DNA of 52,903 bases, from the NCBI GenBank assembly GCA_947623655.1, contig CANQHG010000012.1, positions 1 to 52,903 on the forward strand. The letters are read 5' to 3'. The DNA comes from an uncultured Clostridia bacterium (GTDB taxonomy: Bacteria > Bacillota > Clostridia > Christensenellales > Borkfalkiaceae). The notes under the pieces are model-generated. The model was not told the origin of the DNA and did no database searches. It saw nothing but the letters and a program-made list of their open reading frames with translations. Each line of letters opens with the position of its first letter. Within the stretch, counting starts at the first letter, position 1. Below are positions 26,698 to 36,920 of the stretch, one piece after another. A program made the translations under genes and the position numbers.

Positions 26698-29600
26698 TTA
26701 CGCCTGTGCGTAAGTTGTGGTAATGGTGATGTTCGAAAGCGTACCGCCATCGACCGCAAAATCAAGGCCATAACTGGGAGCAGTCAATGTGGAGATCGTT
26801 CCGCTGTACGAATACGTTGTTTCGCCTTTCGTCAAGGTATAGCTGAAACTCAACGTGCCGTTAACATCCAAAGAGAAAGTCATTGTTACTATTCCGCCAA
26901 CAAACGTTTCGTAGCTTAAATCTCCACTTGGTTTGGAAGAAACTATATAAGCCGCGTTACTGATGGTTATACTTTGATTGTCTATGTTTGCACCATGCCA
27001 GCTACTTCCATCCTCCAGCCAAGGGAAGTGTCCAATCCCGTCTGCACGGAAGAAGAATGCATTCTCGGCATTTACGACATTAAGTCTCGCCACGGCGGTA
27101 AGCCAATTTTGAGTACCCTTATCATCGGCGCCGAACGAATCAAGCGTTGCTTCCAACGTGACGCTTCCGCCCTTGACAAGGTCTGTACTCCGAACAAAAG
27201 TGGGCCATGTCGGAAGCGATGCATACGTATCTGTGCGTCCCGTAAACGCCGCAGTTTGATGACCGGTGACTGCGAACTTCGTCAAACCGCCCGTGCTACC
27301 GCCCGTGACATGGAAAGTGTATTTTGCCTGTGCCGCTGCGATATGTACATCATATGCATCGACATAGGTATACCCCGCATGCTCACCCGAATTTGCTGTG
27401 ACTGCGATATACACGCTGAGAACGTAATCGGAAGCATATGCGATACGAACGACCCATCTGCTATCCTTGCAGATATCCTGATAGAGCGTCCAAACATCGC
27501 CCGTCGCGAAATTACCCTGCGCATCAAAAACCGCAAGCGTAATGCCTGTCATAGTGCCGGTAAAGTTCGTGACATTGAACTGCCAACCATAGTTATCGAA
27601 TCGGCCGGTGTATCCTTCTTTGCACTCCCAAATCACTGTGCCATGATTAACGGGCTGGCCGAATGTCGGGTTCGCTGCGCCCTCTTTCTCGGCTACAGTA
27701 TCGGTCATCGTTGTGGTCTGCGTGCCATACATAATGACTTGATTCCCTTTCGTGAGTTCGACAGGAATATCGACCCATGTCCCAAATTCGACGACATTTT
27801 CATCTTTCGTATAATCAGAACCCGACACAAGCGTCGCGCCGCACTTGGAGCATGTGGTACCGGTTTGGCCCTCATGATTACATACTTTGCCGCAGATAAC
27901 GCACACGCCGTTTTGAATGGTATGCACATTCTCAACAGTAAGCGTCACCATAGGCCTTGTGTTCCACATGGTGTGACGATTAACAACATATCTGACACAA
28001 TCAATGGTAACATCCGTCGATGTTAACTTAGACTCTTTATCCTCGACGTCGATTGTGATGACACCCGTGCCTTCGGCTTTGCCGCCGGCATACATGTGCA
28101 TAATATAGCCGTCACCGCCCAAGAAATCCAAGGAGCTAAGCTGAACAGTTACTGTGAATTTGCCCTGCGCGACAGCGATCGTATAGTCCAGATCCTGTAC
28201 GCGCGGCCAACTACCTGTTGTGGACTGAAGGTCGAAGCCCATGTACGTGGCATCCGTGATCGATGTGCCGACCGTACCCTCAATCTTGAGGACGGGCTTA
28301 CCGCCCTCTTCCGTCACTTGGATCTTGGTATAATCGATCGTAAAGTCGGGAGCAACTGTGAGCAGAATGCTGTTGTATTCCTGAGTGTTTTTGATTGAGA
28401 ATGCCTTACCATTCACAGCAATCGACGAAACGGTTACGGCCTCATTGATATCAGTAATCTTCTGTTCATCGCTCTTGTAGAGGTTCATGTAGAGCTCATT
28501 CTGCTTCGCAGACTGTGTGAGTTCGAACTTGAGAACAAGTTTTCCGTCCACGATCTTTGCGGAAGTGCAGTCGTACAAAACGTGAGTACTCCCATCAATA
28601 TTACCGACTTTGGTGGTTGCAAGCTCTTCAAGCGTATAGCCGTTTGAGGCCGTTCCAGCGTTCGTCGTAACTACAAAGTAAGCTTTGCCGTCTTCCTGAA
28701 CAAGCTCGGCCTTTTCAATCGTATCCTTAGAAATCACATACTTATCGGTGACAACAACGGCGTCTTCGACCTTGACGGACACGCAACCCCAGTTATCAGT
28801 TGCTTCGCCCGAGCCATGCTTGTTGACAAGCGTATATTTCTTTGCCCCGACTGTTGCAGTGATCGTCCCGTCGGGAAGCTGTTCTGTGGTGAGCGTCAAG
28901 TTCTCGCCAGCATTAGCCGTGTTGTTTTCCAATGCGGGAAGGAAATGTCCTGTGAAGGCGTTGGCGTTGACGGGAAGTTTGGTGATGTCAAATTTAATCG
29001 TCCAGTTGTTACCTTCGACACTGACTGTACGGTCAAATGTGTAAACGGTCCATGATCCGTCGCGTTCCTGGAAGTCGAAATAGACTGTCTTCAAGAGATC
29101 TTCTATCTTGTCTGCATCGATATTCTGATACGTGCCAGACAGGACAAAGTAGACCGCCGAATCCGTTGCTTCGAGGTTCGCCGAAGTTGCGGTAACCGTT
29201 GCAGCTGTGGCGATGTTCTCGATTCTAAGCCCGACACAACCCCAATATTCAGGTTGAGTCGTGCTGCCATATTTGTTGATGAGAGAGTATTTTCTTCCGT
29301 CGTATTCAACGGATTTCTCATGCACGCCCTCAATCTTGACATCTTCGGGATTGGAAGCCGTGGGGCCAAAGTGCAAGCAGTATGCATAGATTTTAAGGTT
29401 CAACAGGCTGAAACGAACAGACCACTCTGCGCCGCTTACGGTGATATTGTCGGCAATGATTGCCTGGGACAATCTTCCTTGTCTGCTCCAATCTTCCGGC
29501 TCCCCGCTAATTACACCGCTAAGCTCCTGAAGGTCACAACCGTACTTGGTCAATGCTGCCTTGAGGCCGGCTTCATCGTAGCCCTCGAAAGTGCCTTTAA

Positions 29601-32600
29601 CGACAAGCCAAACGCCCTGAGCGTCTTGAATAAGGTCAACATCCGTCGGGCCCTCAATCGTTCCCTGCGGCTGAGGCTCGCCGCCGTCCTTCGCGACGGT
29701 GAGAGTAAGCTTGCCATCGGCAACCGATAAGGTGAAGACTTTATCGCCAAGAGTAAGCGAATTGTTCGTTGTAGCGCCTTCCGTGAGATTTTCGAATGTT
29801 TCGTTGAACGCGGTCATGGTGACGACGTACGATTGCCCGCTCACCAAATCAACGATGCAATTGAAGAACAATTTGTATTGTCCGGGAACTGCTGTCGAGT
29901 CTGCGGTTGTAAATTCTTTCTCCAAAGCGGTGCCGAATTTGATCTTCAGGTTCGCCTTGAGTTGGTCTGCATTCGTCACATTTTCCGTATTGACGACAAT
30001 GTAGAATCCACCGTCTTCCACAATAGCTCCTGCAACAGAAGTTACCTTTGCTACAGGCGTGGGTTCACCCTCCTTGGTGTAGGTGATCGTAATCGTCACA
30101 TTGTCGGTGAGGTTCTTGATGGTATAGCCCTCGCCGCTCTGCTCAGAAGTAGCACCGGAAACGACAACTGTTGCCTGATAGCCTCCGGGAACGGTGACGG
30201 TGAGCGTAAGGGTCGCATTTGCGGGAACCTTGCCGTTGTTCTCAACTGTATCTTCGCCATTCTTGAGCGAATAGCTGAAGCCCTCAATGTCTGCGGGCTT
30301 TCCGCTCTCGTTCACAGTGACGGTGAATTGAGCAGCTTCAACATGCACGCTCAATTTTCCGTCTTCTGCAACAAGTGAATAGCTCTTTCCATCATGAACA
30401 AACGTCTTGGAGGTATCTGCGCCATCGGTAAGGTCAGTAAAGACAATGTCCGTCTTGTCGACCTTAAGCGTGACAACATAATCTGTTTCGGAGATAGGCA
30501 AGTCGATAAGAGAGTTGAACCAAACCTTGAAGCGTCCGGCGGGATCAGCAATGCTTTCAATGCCAACGCAGTTCATAACTGTTTCTCCGCAAACAAGCTT
30601 TAAGGTATTTTGAAGCTCTTCAGCGTCGTATTGACCCTTTGTATCGATGATAAGATAGAAAAGCTTGTTGGCCTCAATCACTGCGCCGCTGACTTTTGTA
30701 ATCTCCTTTTCGGGCGACGGTGCAGTGGCGGCGAAAGTAACGACAACTTCGATATTCTTGGTGACGTTGATCTCATATTTGCCTTCTTCGTTGAGCTCAA
30801 CGCCCGTGCCGTCGATCGTAACGGTAGCCGTATAGCCTGCGGCCGTGACGACCGTAAGGGTAACGGTGGTTCCTGTGGGAACGGGACCCGTCTTGTCGAG
30901 CGTAGCGGAGTTACCGTCGCCTTCGGTGTTGCCGTTCACAGTGAGCGTAACGGTGAAGACGGCCCGCGTTTCGACGGTGATGATGATGTCGGCGTTTTCG
31001 ATCGTGACGGAGTACTTGCCCTCCTCTGCCTGCAACTCGACATCGCCATTCTTGACGGAGACGATCTCATAGCCCTCGTTCGCCGTGACGGTGAATTTTA
31101 CGGTTGCGCCGACTTTGTAACCATCGGCAGACTCTGCGGGCTCGACAACTGCGAAAACGGCATTCTCGTTTTCTGCCATTGTGACCTTGTAGAGCTTGGG
31201 CGAGTAGGCATTTTCGTCGAGAAGGACGGTGCCCTCGCCTGCCGTGAGGACGTAGGCGGCGGTGCCGTCGGCCATGACAACGAAGTAGCGGCTGTTTTGA
31301 CCGTTTGTTGCGTTGATGATGTAGGCGGCTTCTGCCTCGCCGAGCGTAAGGGCGATCTTGCCTTCTTGTTCGGAGATGACGAGGAGAGTTTCGCCCGCGG
31401 CGAGGTTATCGGTCCAAGTACCGACGAACTTAGCGCTATCGCCATCGGCGAACGACGCGTGGAGTTTATCGCCGAGTTCGGGGTTCACATAATACGTTAC
31501 CCCCCCCGCGGTCCGTGCCGCGGCACGGAGACGGGCGCCTGCAGGCGTGGTGTCGGTGAGGACGAGGATAAAGCCCTCGGTCTCTTCGAACCATGCAAGG
31601 GAGTAGGTCTTGTTGGTTTCGGTGGTGAGGTTATAGACGACCTCGCCGCCCGTCTTGTCGTTTGTGGTGGCCGATTTTACGGGATCGCCATTGATGACGA
31701 GCGTATTTGCGCCGATCTCAAGGTTGTTTTCACCGTCTTCGGCAACGGCTTCCCAAGTGCCCTGCACGGGAGCGCCCGTGGAATCTTGCTCGGGCGTTGC
31801 TTCGGGGAACTGAACGTTGGTGAGCTCTCTCACAGCGGTGATGACGATTTCGACCGCTTCTTTGCCGACCGTGAACGTGTAGGTGTAGTCCAACTTGTTT
31901 TCGGCGGGAGTCCCTTCAAGAGGTTCACCGTTCATCGTTGCGGAAGTAGCCGTGAGCGTATATCCTACAGCGGGACGTACCGACATAGTGAACCGTGTGC
32001 CCTCGAAAGCCTCGAATTCCGTTTCATTTTCGGGGATATTTTCGCCCGTAAACGTTACGACAGCATGGTTGGCCGTGATCGTGATTGGATATTGTTTCGT
32101 CACCTGGTATGTGGCGGTGAAATTGAGGCCTTCGGCCGTGAGCTCGAGCTCTGCCGTGTAGGGCTTGTTCGCACCATCGAATACGCCGTCTTCGTGGCCA
32201 TCGATCGTCAAGCCAGTAACGGTCGCCTTATAGCCCTCGGGCACGTTGAGCGTGAGTGTGAGCTTGGTCCCTACGGGAAGCGGGGTGGCCTTACCCGCGG
32301 CGATCGTCTTGTCTTCGCCATAGGTAAGGGTGACATTGGTCTCGGGTTCATTGCTCTCGGGAAGCTCAACCGTGTAATTTACGGTCGCCATCTTCTCGTA
32401 GAGAAGGGTGAGCGTGAAGCTCGTTTCGGTGAGCTCTCTCGAAACATTGCCTTTGGTGCCGCCCCAATAAGTCATCGTGCCAGGGCTGGTGAAGTTCTTA
32501 AGAACCAAGCCGCTATACGTAACGCGATAGCCCTCAAGCGGTTCGAGATTAAGCGTGATCATCGTGCCGACGGGGAGATAGGTCTTCTTGCCGGGTTCGA

Positions 32601-35600
32601 TCGGTGTGTTGTCTGCGCCGTAGGTGAACGTGACGCCTTGGAGCGCTTCATCGACGTTCTTTTCGAGAACGTATGTGATCGCAGCGACATGCTCGTATAC
32701 GATCTTGATGTTCAGCCCGTTTTCACCGAGCGTGAGGTTCCCGAAGTTGCCGTGAGACCCTTCCTGGAAAATTATCTTACCGGGGCCGAAGAGACCCGTG
32801 ACAGTGGCCTGATATCCCATGGGAGGATCGATGTGGAGCGAAAGCTTCGTGCCGACTGCGAGATAGACGCTCGTGGTGCTGTCGACCGTATAGGTCTGCC
32901 CGTTTTCGGTATAGGTGAACGAAAGGCCTTCGGTGGTTCCCGCATTGTTCACGAACGTGTAGTCCAACTTAGCGGCTTTCGACCAGATGACCTCAAGATT
33001 TAAGCCTTCGTCGGTGAGAAGTCCGCTATATTTGAAAGCGCCGCCATTTACATTCTTGAAAGTACCGCCATTCAAGGAGAAGTTCTTGAACTTGGCGCCG
33101 TTGATGATCGCCTGATAGCCCTCGGGAGCCATGACATAGAAGTAGACGATCGTATCGGTCGAAAGCGTAGTGGATGCGCCTATTGCAAAGTCGGAATCTT
33201 CGGCGAAGATGTCGTCGCCTTTTTCATCGGTGTACTTGAATGCGAACCCTGCGCCTTCGGGCTGTTCGCCTGTCACCTTGAGCGAGACGGTAACGATCTT
33301 ATAGTAATCGATCACAAGGTCGAGGCCTTTCTCGGTGAGGGCTCTCTGCACACTGAACTTGCCCTTGTTGTTGAACGTTCCGCCGAGATTGACTCCCTCA
33401 AATATGGCGCCCTTGATCACCTGTTTGTAACCCGCGGGAGCCTCGGTGTAGAAGTAGACGATCGTGCCTGCGGGATATTCTTGGCCCGATACGATGTCTT
33501 CACCGTCGGCGCTGCCCAATTTGAAGATGGGCTGTTCGCCTTCGGGAGCGTTGTTTAAGGTGAGCTTGACGGTGACCATAAGCTTCTCGAACTCAGCGGC
33601 GATCGTGGCGTTGCCCATTTCAGGCGTGAGTTCGAAAGTAGCAGTCTTGTTGTCTTCGGAATACGTGATAGCCGTATCTGCGTCAAATTCCTCGGAGCCC
33701 GCGACGGTCACGGTAAGCGTCTTGATCTTGTAATACTTCGCTGCAGCGACGGTGACGGTGATCGTCTTGCCTTCGCTCTTGAGGTATTCGGTCTGTTCGG
33801 GATCAAGCGTGACGGTGCCGTTTTCGCCCGCCGTCGCATTGACCGTGTAAGCCCAAACGGCGGTGATGGCGACGTCGGTCTCCTCGAGCGTGAGTTCGGT
33901 ACCGGCTGCTTTATAACCCTCTTCGTCTGCGATCTCGTAACCTTTGAATGTGTAGCCTGCCTGTACGGGCTTTGCGGGAAGGGTGTACTTGTCGCCTTTG
34001 ACGAACTTCAGAGTAACATTCTCCGCTTCCTCTGCGCCGTCGTAGTCCAAAGTGAGGGTATGCGCCGCAAGAGTCTCAGCCTCAAGGGTAATGTTCGCCT
34101 TGAAGCCGCCGCTGAGCGTGTATGTGAACTCGGCCTTGGCATTATAGTCGTCTTCACTCTTGTGAGCCGTGAAACCGACGGGTTGACCGCCTGCGATGTT
34201 GACAACAACTTTCGTCAGGAGGTTGCCGTCTTTCGCCTTTACGGTGATGGTGTATTCAACGCCGTCGTCGACCGTGTATACGCCCTTAGCTTCGTCGAAA
34301 TAGCAGAAGACGTCTTCGGCTTCTGCCGCCGCAGGTGCGACCGTGAACGTCGCGTTCTCGGAGAAAGCCTCGGCAGACGCGGAAACCGTCCAGACTTTTT
34401 GATATTCGACTGCAACGGTGAGATTTGCCTTGAGGGCAAGATCCTGGAGCGCATAAGCGCCGACGGAAGCGTTGGTTTTAACAGTAGCGTCTTCGCCCTC
34501 AAACGTGAGCGTGACGGACTTGACTCTGTAGCCTTCGTTGGGCGTTACCGTAATGGTAACGGGGGTATTGATGTCGTAATAGCCTTCGGTCGCCTGAGGC
34601 GCAAGGGTAACTTTGCCGTTGGCGCCTTCGGCTTCGGGAAGGGTGACGGCAACGAGCTCGATCCACTGCGCTTCGATCTCGATCTTCATCTCTTCGGGAT
34701 CGTTGCTGTATGCGAACGAGAAGCTGTCGCCCTCGTTGAAGAGCTCTGCTTCGTCGGCATTGTCGGCAAGCGCAATGGCCGCGGCCGCAGCTGCGTTCTT
34801 CTCCGCAGGTTCGCCGTTGACCTTGACCGTCCAACCGTTGAAGCGGTAGGTCTTGCCGTTATCCGTGACATTTGCGGGATCGGCTTTGAAAGTATAAGTA
34901 TAGATACCGCCCTCGAGCGCGGTTTCAAGATATCCTGCAGGATCGGCGACAACAACGCCCTGAACGTTGGTCCCGAATGTGGGCTGAGGCTTGACGGGCT
35001 CTTCGGCAAAGATGCTGATGAGCGTGTTGCCCGCAATGTTCTCAACGACGATCGCCTCATCGTTATAGATCTGTTTCTCGCCGCCGTTGACGGTGTAGAA
35101 CACTTTTCTGCCGTCTGCGAGAGCGCCGTCTGCCTTGGTGAGGTTGACGGTAACGGTCTGGCCGGCGTAGAACTTTCTCTCGGCAGAGGTCTCGCCGTCG
35201 AACACGGCTTCACCGACGCCTTCGGCAAACGCGGCCTTGACGCCCGTGTCTTTCAAGCCGTACATTTCAAGACGGACGGTGTAGCGCTCGGCCTTGACGA
35301 AGCAGACGAAGATCGAGGTCTCGCCCGTGACCGTGACGGTGCAGGAATATGTGCCGTCTGTTTCGGTGAGATCGTCGGCGTTGACGCGTGCGCCGTTTAC
35401 TGTGATATAACTGAACTTATAACCCGCTTTCGCCGTTGCGGTGACGGTAAGTTCGGAACCGTATGTATATTCGCCGCTCTCGAGCTTGGAGCCCGTGTCT
35501 TCGACGAGCGCGATCGAGGCTTCGCCATAGCCGTTGTTATTGCAAGCGAGCGAAACGGAGTAGGAAAGAACTTCTTCGTAAGGTTTGAATTCGACTGCGA

Positions 35601-36675
35601 ACGTTGTGTTGCCCGCGATCTCGAACGTGTATCTGCCGCCGATGAGTTCGACGGGAACGGGTTCGTCGTCGCCGACCGTCATGGTGACGGACGAGACGAC
35701 ATAGCCGTCTTGCGCTTCCACAATGAGCGTGAGAGCCGTGCCTGCGAGATAGCCGGGCTTCTCGCCGACTTCCTTGTCGAGGGAGACGAAACCCATAGCG
35801 TCGGCGACTTCGGGAAGCGTTACGTTATAATATGTATCGTAGACGACTTCGATCGTCGTGTCCGCGTTCAGCGTGAAAGAAGCCGTGCCGTCTTGCGCAA
35901 GAGGCAGGAGCGCACCGTTCATATACACGCCCTGAAGGGTGTTCGTGCCGACGGGCGTAACGGTAAGGCTGATGAGCGTGCCTGCCTTGAGATCCTTTGT
36001 CGGGGTCTGGTTGACGGGCTGCCTGTCGGCCGTGAGCGCGATCTTGCCGAGCGAACCGTTGTTGATGACAGTGAGGTCGTAGAGTGCAACAAATTCGGCG
36101 ACGACATATGTCTTCCCCGTGATGTTGAACTTGTAGACGCCCTCCGTGAGCTCTACGGGATCTCCGTTGACCCAAAGAGCCGAAACGGCCGAACCCTCTT
36201 TCGCCGTAGGCGTGACGGTGACCTCTTCGTTCTCCTTATACTGCGTCCCGCTGGCGGGTTTGGAAAGGACGATCTCTCCTTCGCCGCCCGAAACGTAGGT
36301 GGTAACGGTATATTTATAGGTATAGCTGACTTCGACCGTGGTATCCGCATCGATCGCAAAGGTGTAGGCGTTGTTTGCAAGGGCGACTTCTTCGCCGTTG
36401 ACTTTCAGCGCCGCCTCATAGCCCTCGTTGGGCTCGACCGTGACGGTGACGGGGGTACCTGCCGTGTATTCTTCCCCGTAATTGGCCGCAGTGAGCGTGT
36501 AGTTGCCGAGCGACGCGTCGTTTACGTCGACGGAAACGGAGTACGCGGACTTGGGCGCTTCGGGTGCTTCAGCATTGTTGCCTGTCCCGAGGTCGCAACC
36601 GACGGCAAAAAGCGCGGTGCAAAGCAGGAACAAGGCACTGAAAACCACAACAAGCGTTTTCCTGAATTTGTTCAT
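26698..36675 (-). CDS. Giant (3325 aa) modular repeat lipoprotein, probable surface adhesin
   Basis: A signal peptide with lipobox AVGC (cysteine at about 27) predicts a lipid-anchored surface protein. I see these parts: about 35-1030, roughly ten InlB-B-like beta repeats (pattern VTVTVEPNEGYEAALKVNG ... TVEVSY); about 1030-1525, five longer repeats built on APEGYQAIINGAKF ... GGTF ... LTDEGLNLEVIW; about 1525-1620, another InlB-like unit; about 1620-1840, two beta units starting GTWEAVAEDG and GTWTDNLAAG; about 1840-1990, two InlB-like units; about 1990-2880, six units of a third class (AGAIVEDGGFYIVV ... DKVFTLSVADGKLTLTV; later ones end YSLINKYGSTTQPEYWGCV); about 2918-2950, a cysteine-pair module CVICGKVC ... 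CSKCG; about 2955-3325, an aromatic-rich beta domain that may bind carbohydrate. No LPXTG or C-terminal membrane segment. The gene stands alone between its own promoter and terminator. Ligand unknown. Confidence 0.9.
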   Translation of the reverse strand: MNKFRKTLVVVFSALFLLCTALFAVGCDLGTGNNAEAPEAPKSAYSVSVDVNDASLGNYTLTAANYGEEYTAGTPVTVTVEPNEGYEAALKVNGEEVALANNAYTFAIDADTTVEVSYTYKYTVTTYVSGGEGEIVLSKPASGTQYKENEEVTVTPTAKEGSAVSALWVNGDPVELTEGVYKFNITGKTYVVAEFVALYDLTVINNGSLGKIALTADRQPVNQTPTKDLKAGTLISLTVTPVGTNTLQGVYMNGALLPLAQDGTASFTLNADTTIEVVYDTYYNVTLPEVADAMGFVSLDKEVGEKPGYLAGTALTLIVEAQDGYVVSSVTMTVGDDEPVPVELIGGRYTFEIAGNTTFAVEFKPYEEVLSYSVSLACNNNGYGEASIALVEDTGSKLESGEYTYGSELTVTATAKAGYKFSYITVNGARVNADDLTETDGTYSCTVTVTGETSIFVCFVKAERYTVRLEMYGLKDTGVKAAFAEGVGEAVFDGETSAERKFYAGQTVTVNLTKADGALADGRKVFYTVNGGEKQIYNDEAIVVENIAGNTLISIFAEEPVKPQPTFGTNVQGVVVADPAGYLETALEGGIYTYTFKADPANVTDNGKTYRFNGWTVKVNGEPAEKNAAAAAAIALADNADEAELFNEGDSFSFAYSNDPEEMKIEIEAQWIELVAVTLPEAEGANGKVTLAPQATEGYYDINTPVTITVTPNEGYRVKSVTLTFEGEDATVKTNASVGAYALQDLALKANLTVAVEYQKVWTVSASAEAFSENATFTVAPAAAEAEDVFCYFDEAKGVYTVDDGVEYTITVKAKDGNLLTKVVVNIAGGQPVGFTAHKSEDDYNAKAEFTYTLSGGFKANITLEAETLAAHTLTLDYDGAEEAENVTLKFVKGDKYTLPAKPVQAGYTFKGYEIADEEGYKAAGTELTLEETDVAITAVWAYTVNATAGENGTVTLDPEQTEYLKSEGKTITVTVAAAKYYKIKTLTVTVAGSEEFDADTAITYSEDNKTATFELTPEMGNATIAAEFEKLMVTVKLTLNNAPEGEQPIFKLGSADGEDIVSGQEYPAGTIVYFYTEAPAGYKQVIKGAIFEGVNLGGTFNNKGKFSVQRALTEKGLDLVIDYYKIVTVSLKVTGEQPEGAGFAFKYTDEKGDDIFAEDSDFAIGASTTLSTDTIVYFYVMAPEGYQAIINGAKFKNFSLNGGTFKNVNGGAFKYSGLLTDEGLNLEVIWSKAAKLDYTFVNNAGTTEGLSFTYTENGQTYTVDSTTSVYLAVGTKLSLHIDPPMGYQATVTGLFGPGKIIFQEGSHGNFGNLTLGENGLNIKIVYEHVAAITYVLEKNVDEALQGVTFTYGADNTPIEPGKKTYLPVGTMITLNLEPLEGYRVTYSGLVLKNFTSPGTMTYWGGTKGNVSRELTETSFTLTLLYEKMATVNYTVELPESNEPETNVTLTYGEDKTIAAGKATPLPVGTKLTLTLNVPEGYKATVTGLTIDGHEDGVFDGANKPYTAELELTAEGLNFTATYQVTKQYPITITANHAVVTFTGENIPENETEFEAFEGTRFTMSVRPAVGYTLTATSATMNGEPLEGTPAENKLDYTYTFTVGKEAVEIVITAVRELTNVQFPEATPEQDSTGAPVQGTWEAVAEDGENNLEIGANTLVINGDPVKSATTNDKTGGEVVYNLTTETNKTYSLAWFEETEGFILVLTDTTPAGARLRAAARTAGGVTYYVNPELGDKLHASFADGDSAKFVGTWTDNLAAGETLLVISEQEGKIALTLGEAEAAYIINATNGQNSRYFVVMADGTAAYVLTAGEGTVLLDENAYSPKLYKVTMAENENAVFAVVEPAESADGYKVGATVKFTVTANEGYEIVSVKNGDVELQAEEGKYSVTIENADIIITVETRAVFTVTLTVNGNTEGDGNSATLDKTGPVPTGTTVTLTVVTAAGYTATVTIDGTGVELNEEGKYEINVTKNIEVVVTFAATAPSPEKEITKVSGAVIEANKLFYLIIDTKGQYDAEELQNTLKLVCGETVMNCVGIESIADPAGRFKVWFNSLIDLPISETDYVVTLKVDKTDIVFTDLTDGADTSKTFVHDGKSYSLVAEDGKLSVHVEAAQFTVTVNESGKPADIEGFSYSLKNGEDTVENNGKVPANATLTLTVTVPGGYQATVVVSGATSEQSGEGYTIKNLTDNVTITITYTKEGEPTPVAKVTSVAGAIVEDGGFYIVVNTENVTNADQLKANLKIKFGTALEKEFTTADSTAVPGQYKLFFNCIVDLVSGQSYVVTMTAFNETFENLTEGATTNNSLTLGDKVFTLSVADGKLTLTVAKDGGEPQPQGTIEGPTDVDLIQDAQGVWLVVKGTFEGYDEAGLKAALTKYGCDLQELSGVISGEPEDWSRQGRLSQAIIADNITVSGAEWSVRFSLLNLKIYAYCLHFGPTASNPEDVKIEGVHEKSVEYDGRKYSLINKYGSTTQPEYWGCVGLRIENIATAATVTATSANLEATDSAVYFVLSGTYQNIDADKIEDLLKTVYFDFQERDGSWTVYTFDRTVSVEGNNWTIKFDITKLPVNANAFTGHFLPALENNTANAGENLTLTTEQLPDGTITATVGAKKYTLVNKHGSGEATDNWGCVSVKVEDAVVVTDKYVISKDTIEKAELVQEDGKAYFVVTTNAGTASNGYTLEELATTKVGNIDGSTHVLYDCTSAKIVDGKLVLKFELTQSAKQNELYMNLYKSDEQKITDINEAVTVSSIAVNGKAFSIKNTQEYNSILLTVAPDFTIDYTKIQVTEEGGKPVLKIEGTVGTSITDATYMGFDLQSTTGSWPRVQDLDYTIAVAQGKFTVTVQLSSLDFLGGDGYIMHMYAGGKAEGTGVITIDVEDKESKLTSTDVTIDCVRYVVNRHTMWNTRPMVTLTVENVHTIQNGVCVICGKVCNHEGQTGTTCSKCGATLVSGSDYTKDENVVEFGTWVDIPVELTKGNQVIMYGTQTTTMTDTVAEKEGAANPTFGQPVNHGTVIWECKEGYTGRFDNYGWQFNVTNFTGTMTGITLAVFDAQGNFATGDVWTLYQDICKDSRWVVRIAYASDYVLSVYIAVTANSGEHAGYTYVDAYDVHIAAAQAKYTFHVTGGSTGGLTKFAVTGHQTAAFTGRTDTYASLPTWPTFVRSTDLVKGGSVTLEATLDSFGADDKGTQNWLTAVARLNVVNAENAFFFRADGIGHFPWLEDGSSWHGANIDNQSITISNAAYIVSSKPSGDLSYETFVGGIVTMTFSLDVNGTLSFSYTLTKGETTYSYSGTISTLTAPSYGLDFAVDGGTLSNITITTTYAQA

Positions 36676-36738
36676 TTCTCCACTCCTTAAATTTCATTCG
36701 CTTATAATTTGACACAATATTACATTATAAGCATTGAC

Positions 36739-36767
36739 ATTTTATCACAAGGGTTTAAAGCTGTCAA
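36739..36767 (-). promoter_or_regulatory. Strong promoter of the giant lipoprotein gene
   Basis: TTGACA (36762-36767), a 17-base spacer and TAAAAT (36739-36744) on the minus strand, leaving a leader of about 57 bases. A second TATAAT lies just downstream. Confidence 0.82.
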
Positions 36768-36853
36768 CAGGTTTTTTTAAAAAATCTCTTTTAAATTATA
36801 ATTTTTTGCAATTTTACGCCCGATATTTTCCGTTTTTGGCATTTTTTTGAAGC

Positions 36854-36892
36854 AAAAAAAGCCCGCGCGTCCCTCTTTGGGGAAACACGGGC
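36854..36892 (-). terminator. Terminator of the metal ATPase operon
   Basis: Imperfect GC-rich stem GCCCGTGTTTCCCC / GGGACGCGCGGGC followed by seven T on the minus strand, 28 bases after the ATPase stop. Confidence 0.75.
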
Positions 36893-36920
36893 CAGACGGA
36901 TAATACGGAAAAATTCAGTT

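Noticed and set aside
30610-33003. Open frame of 797 codons on the plus strand opposite the giant gene
   Set aside because: Same kind of antisense shadow; no start signals and no recognisable protein features.
34060-36690. Open frame of 876 codons on the plus strand opposite the giant lipoprotein gene
   Set aside because: It mirrors the codon bias of the real gene, its product is arginine- and charge-rich without domains, and the opposite frame has a signal peptide, repeats, promoter and terminator.
36676-36738. Riboswitch in the leader of the giant gene
   Set aside because: The leader is short and AT-rich, without a conserved stem system that I can recognise.
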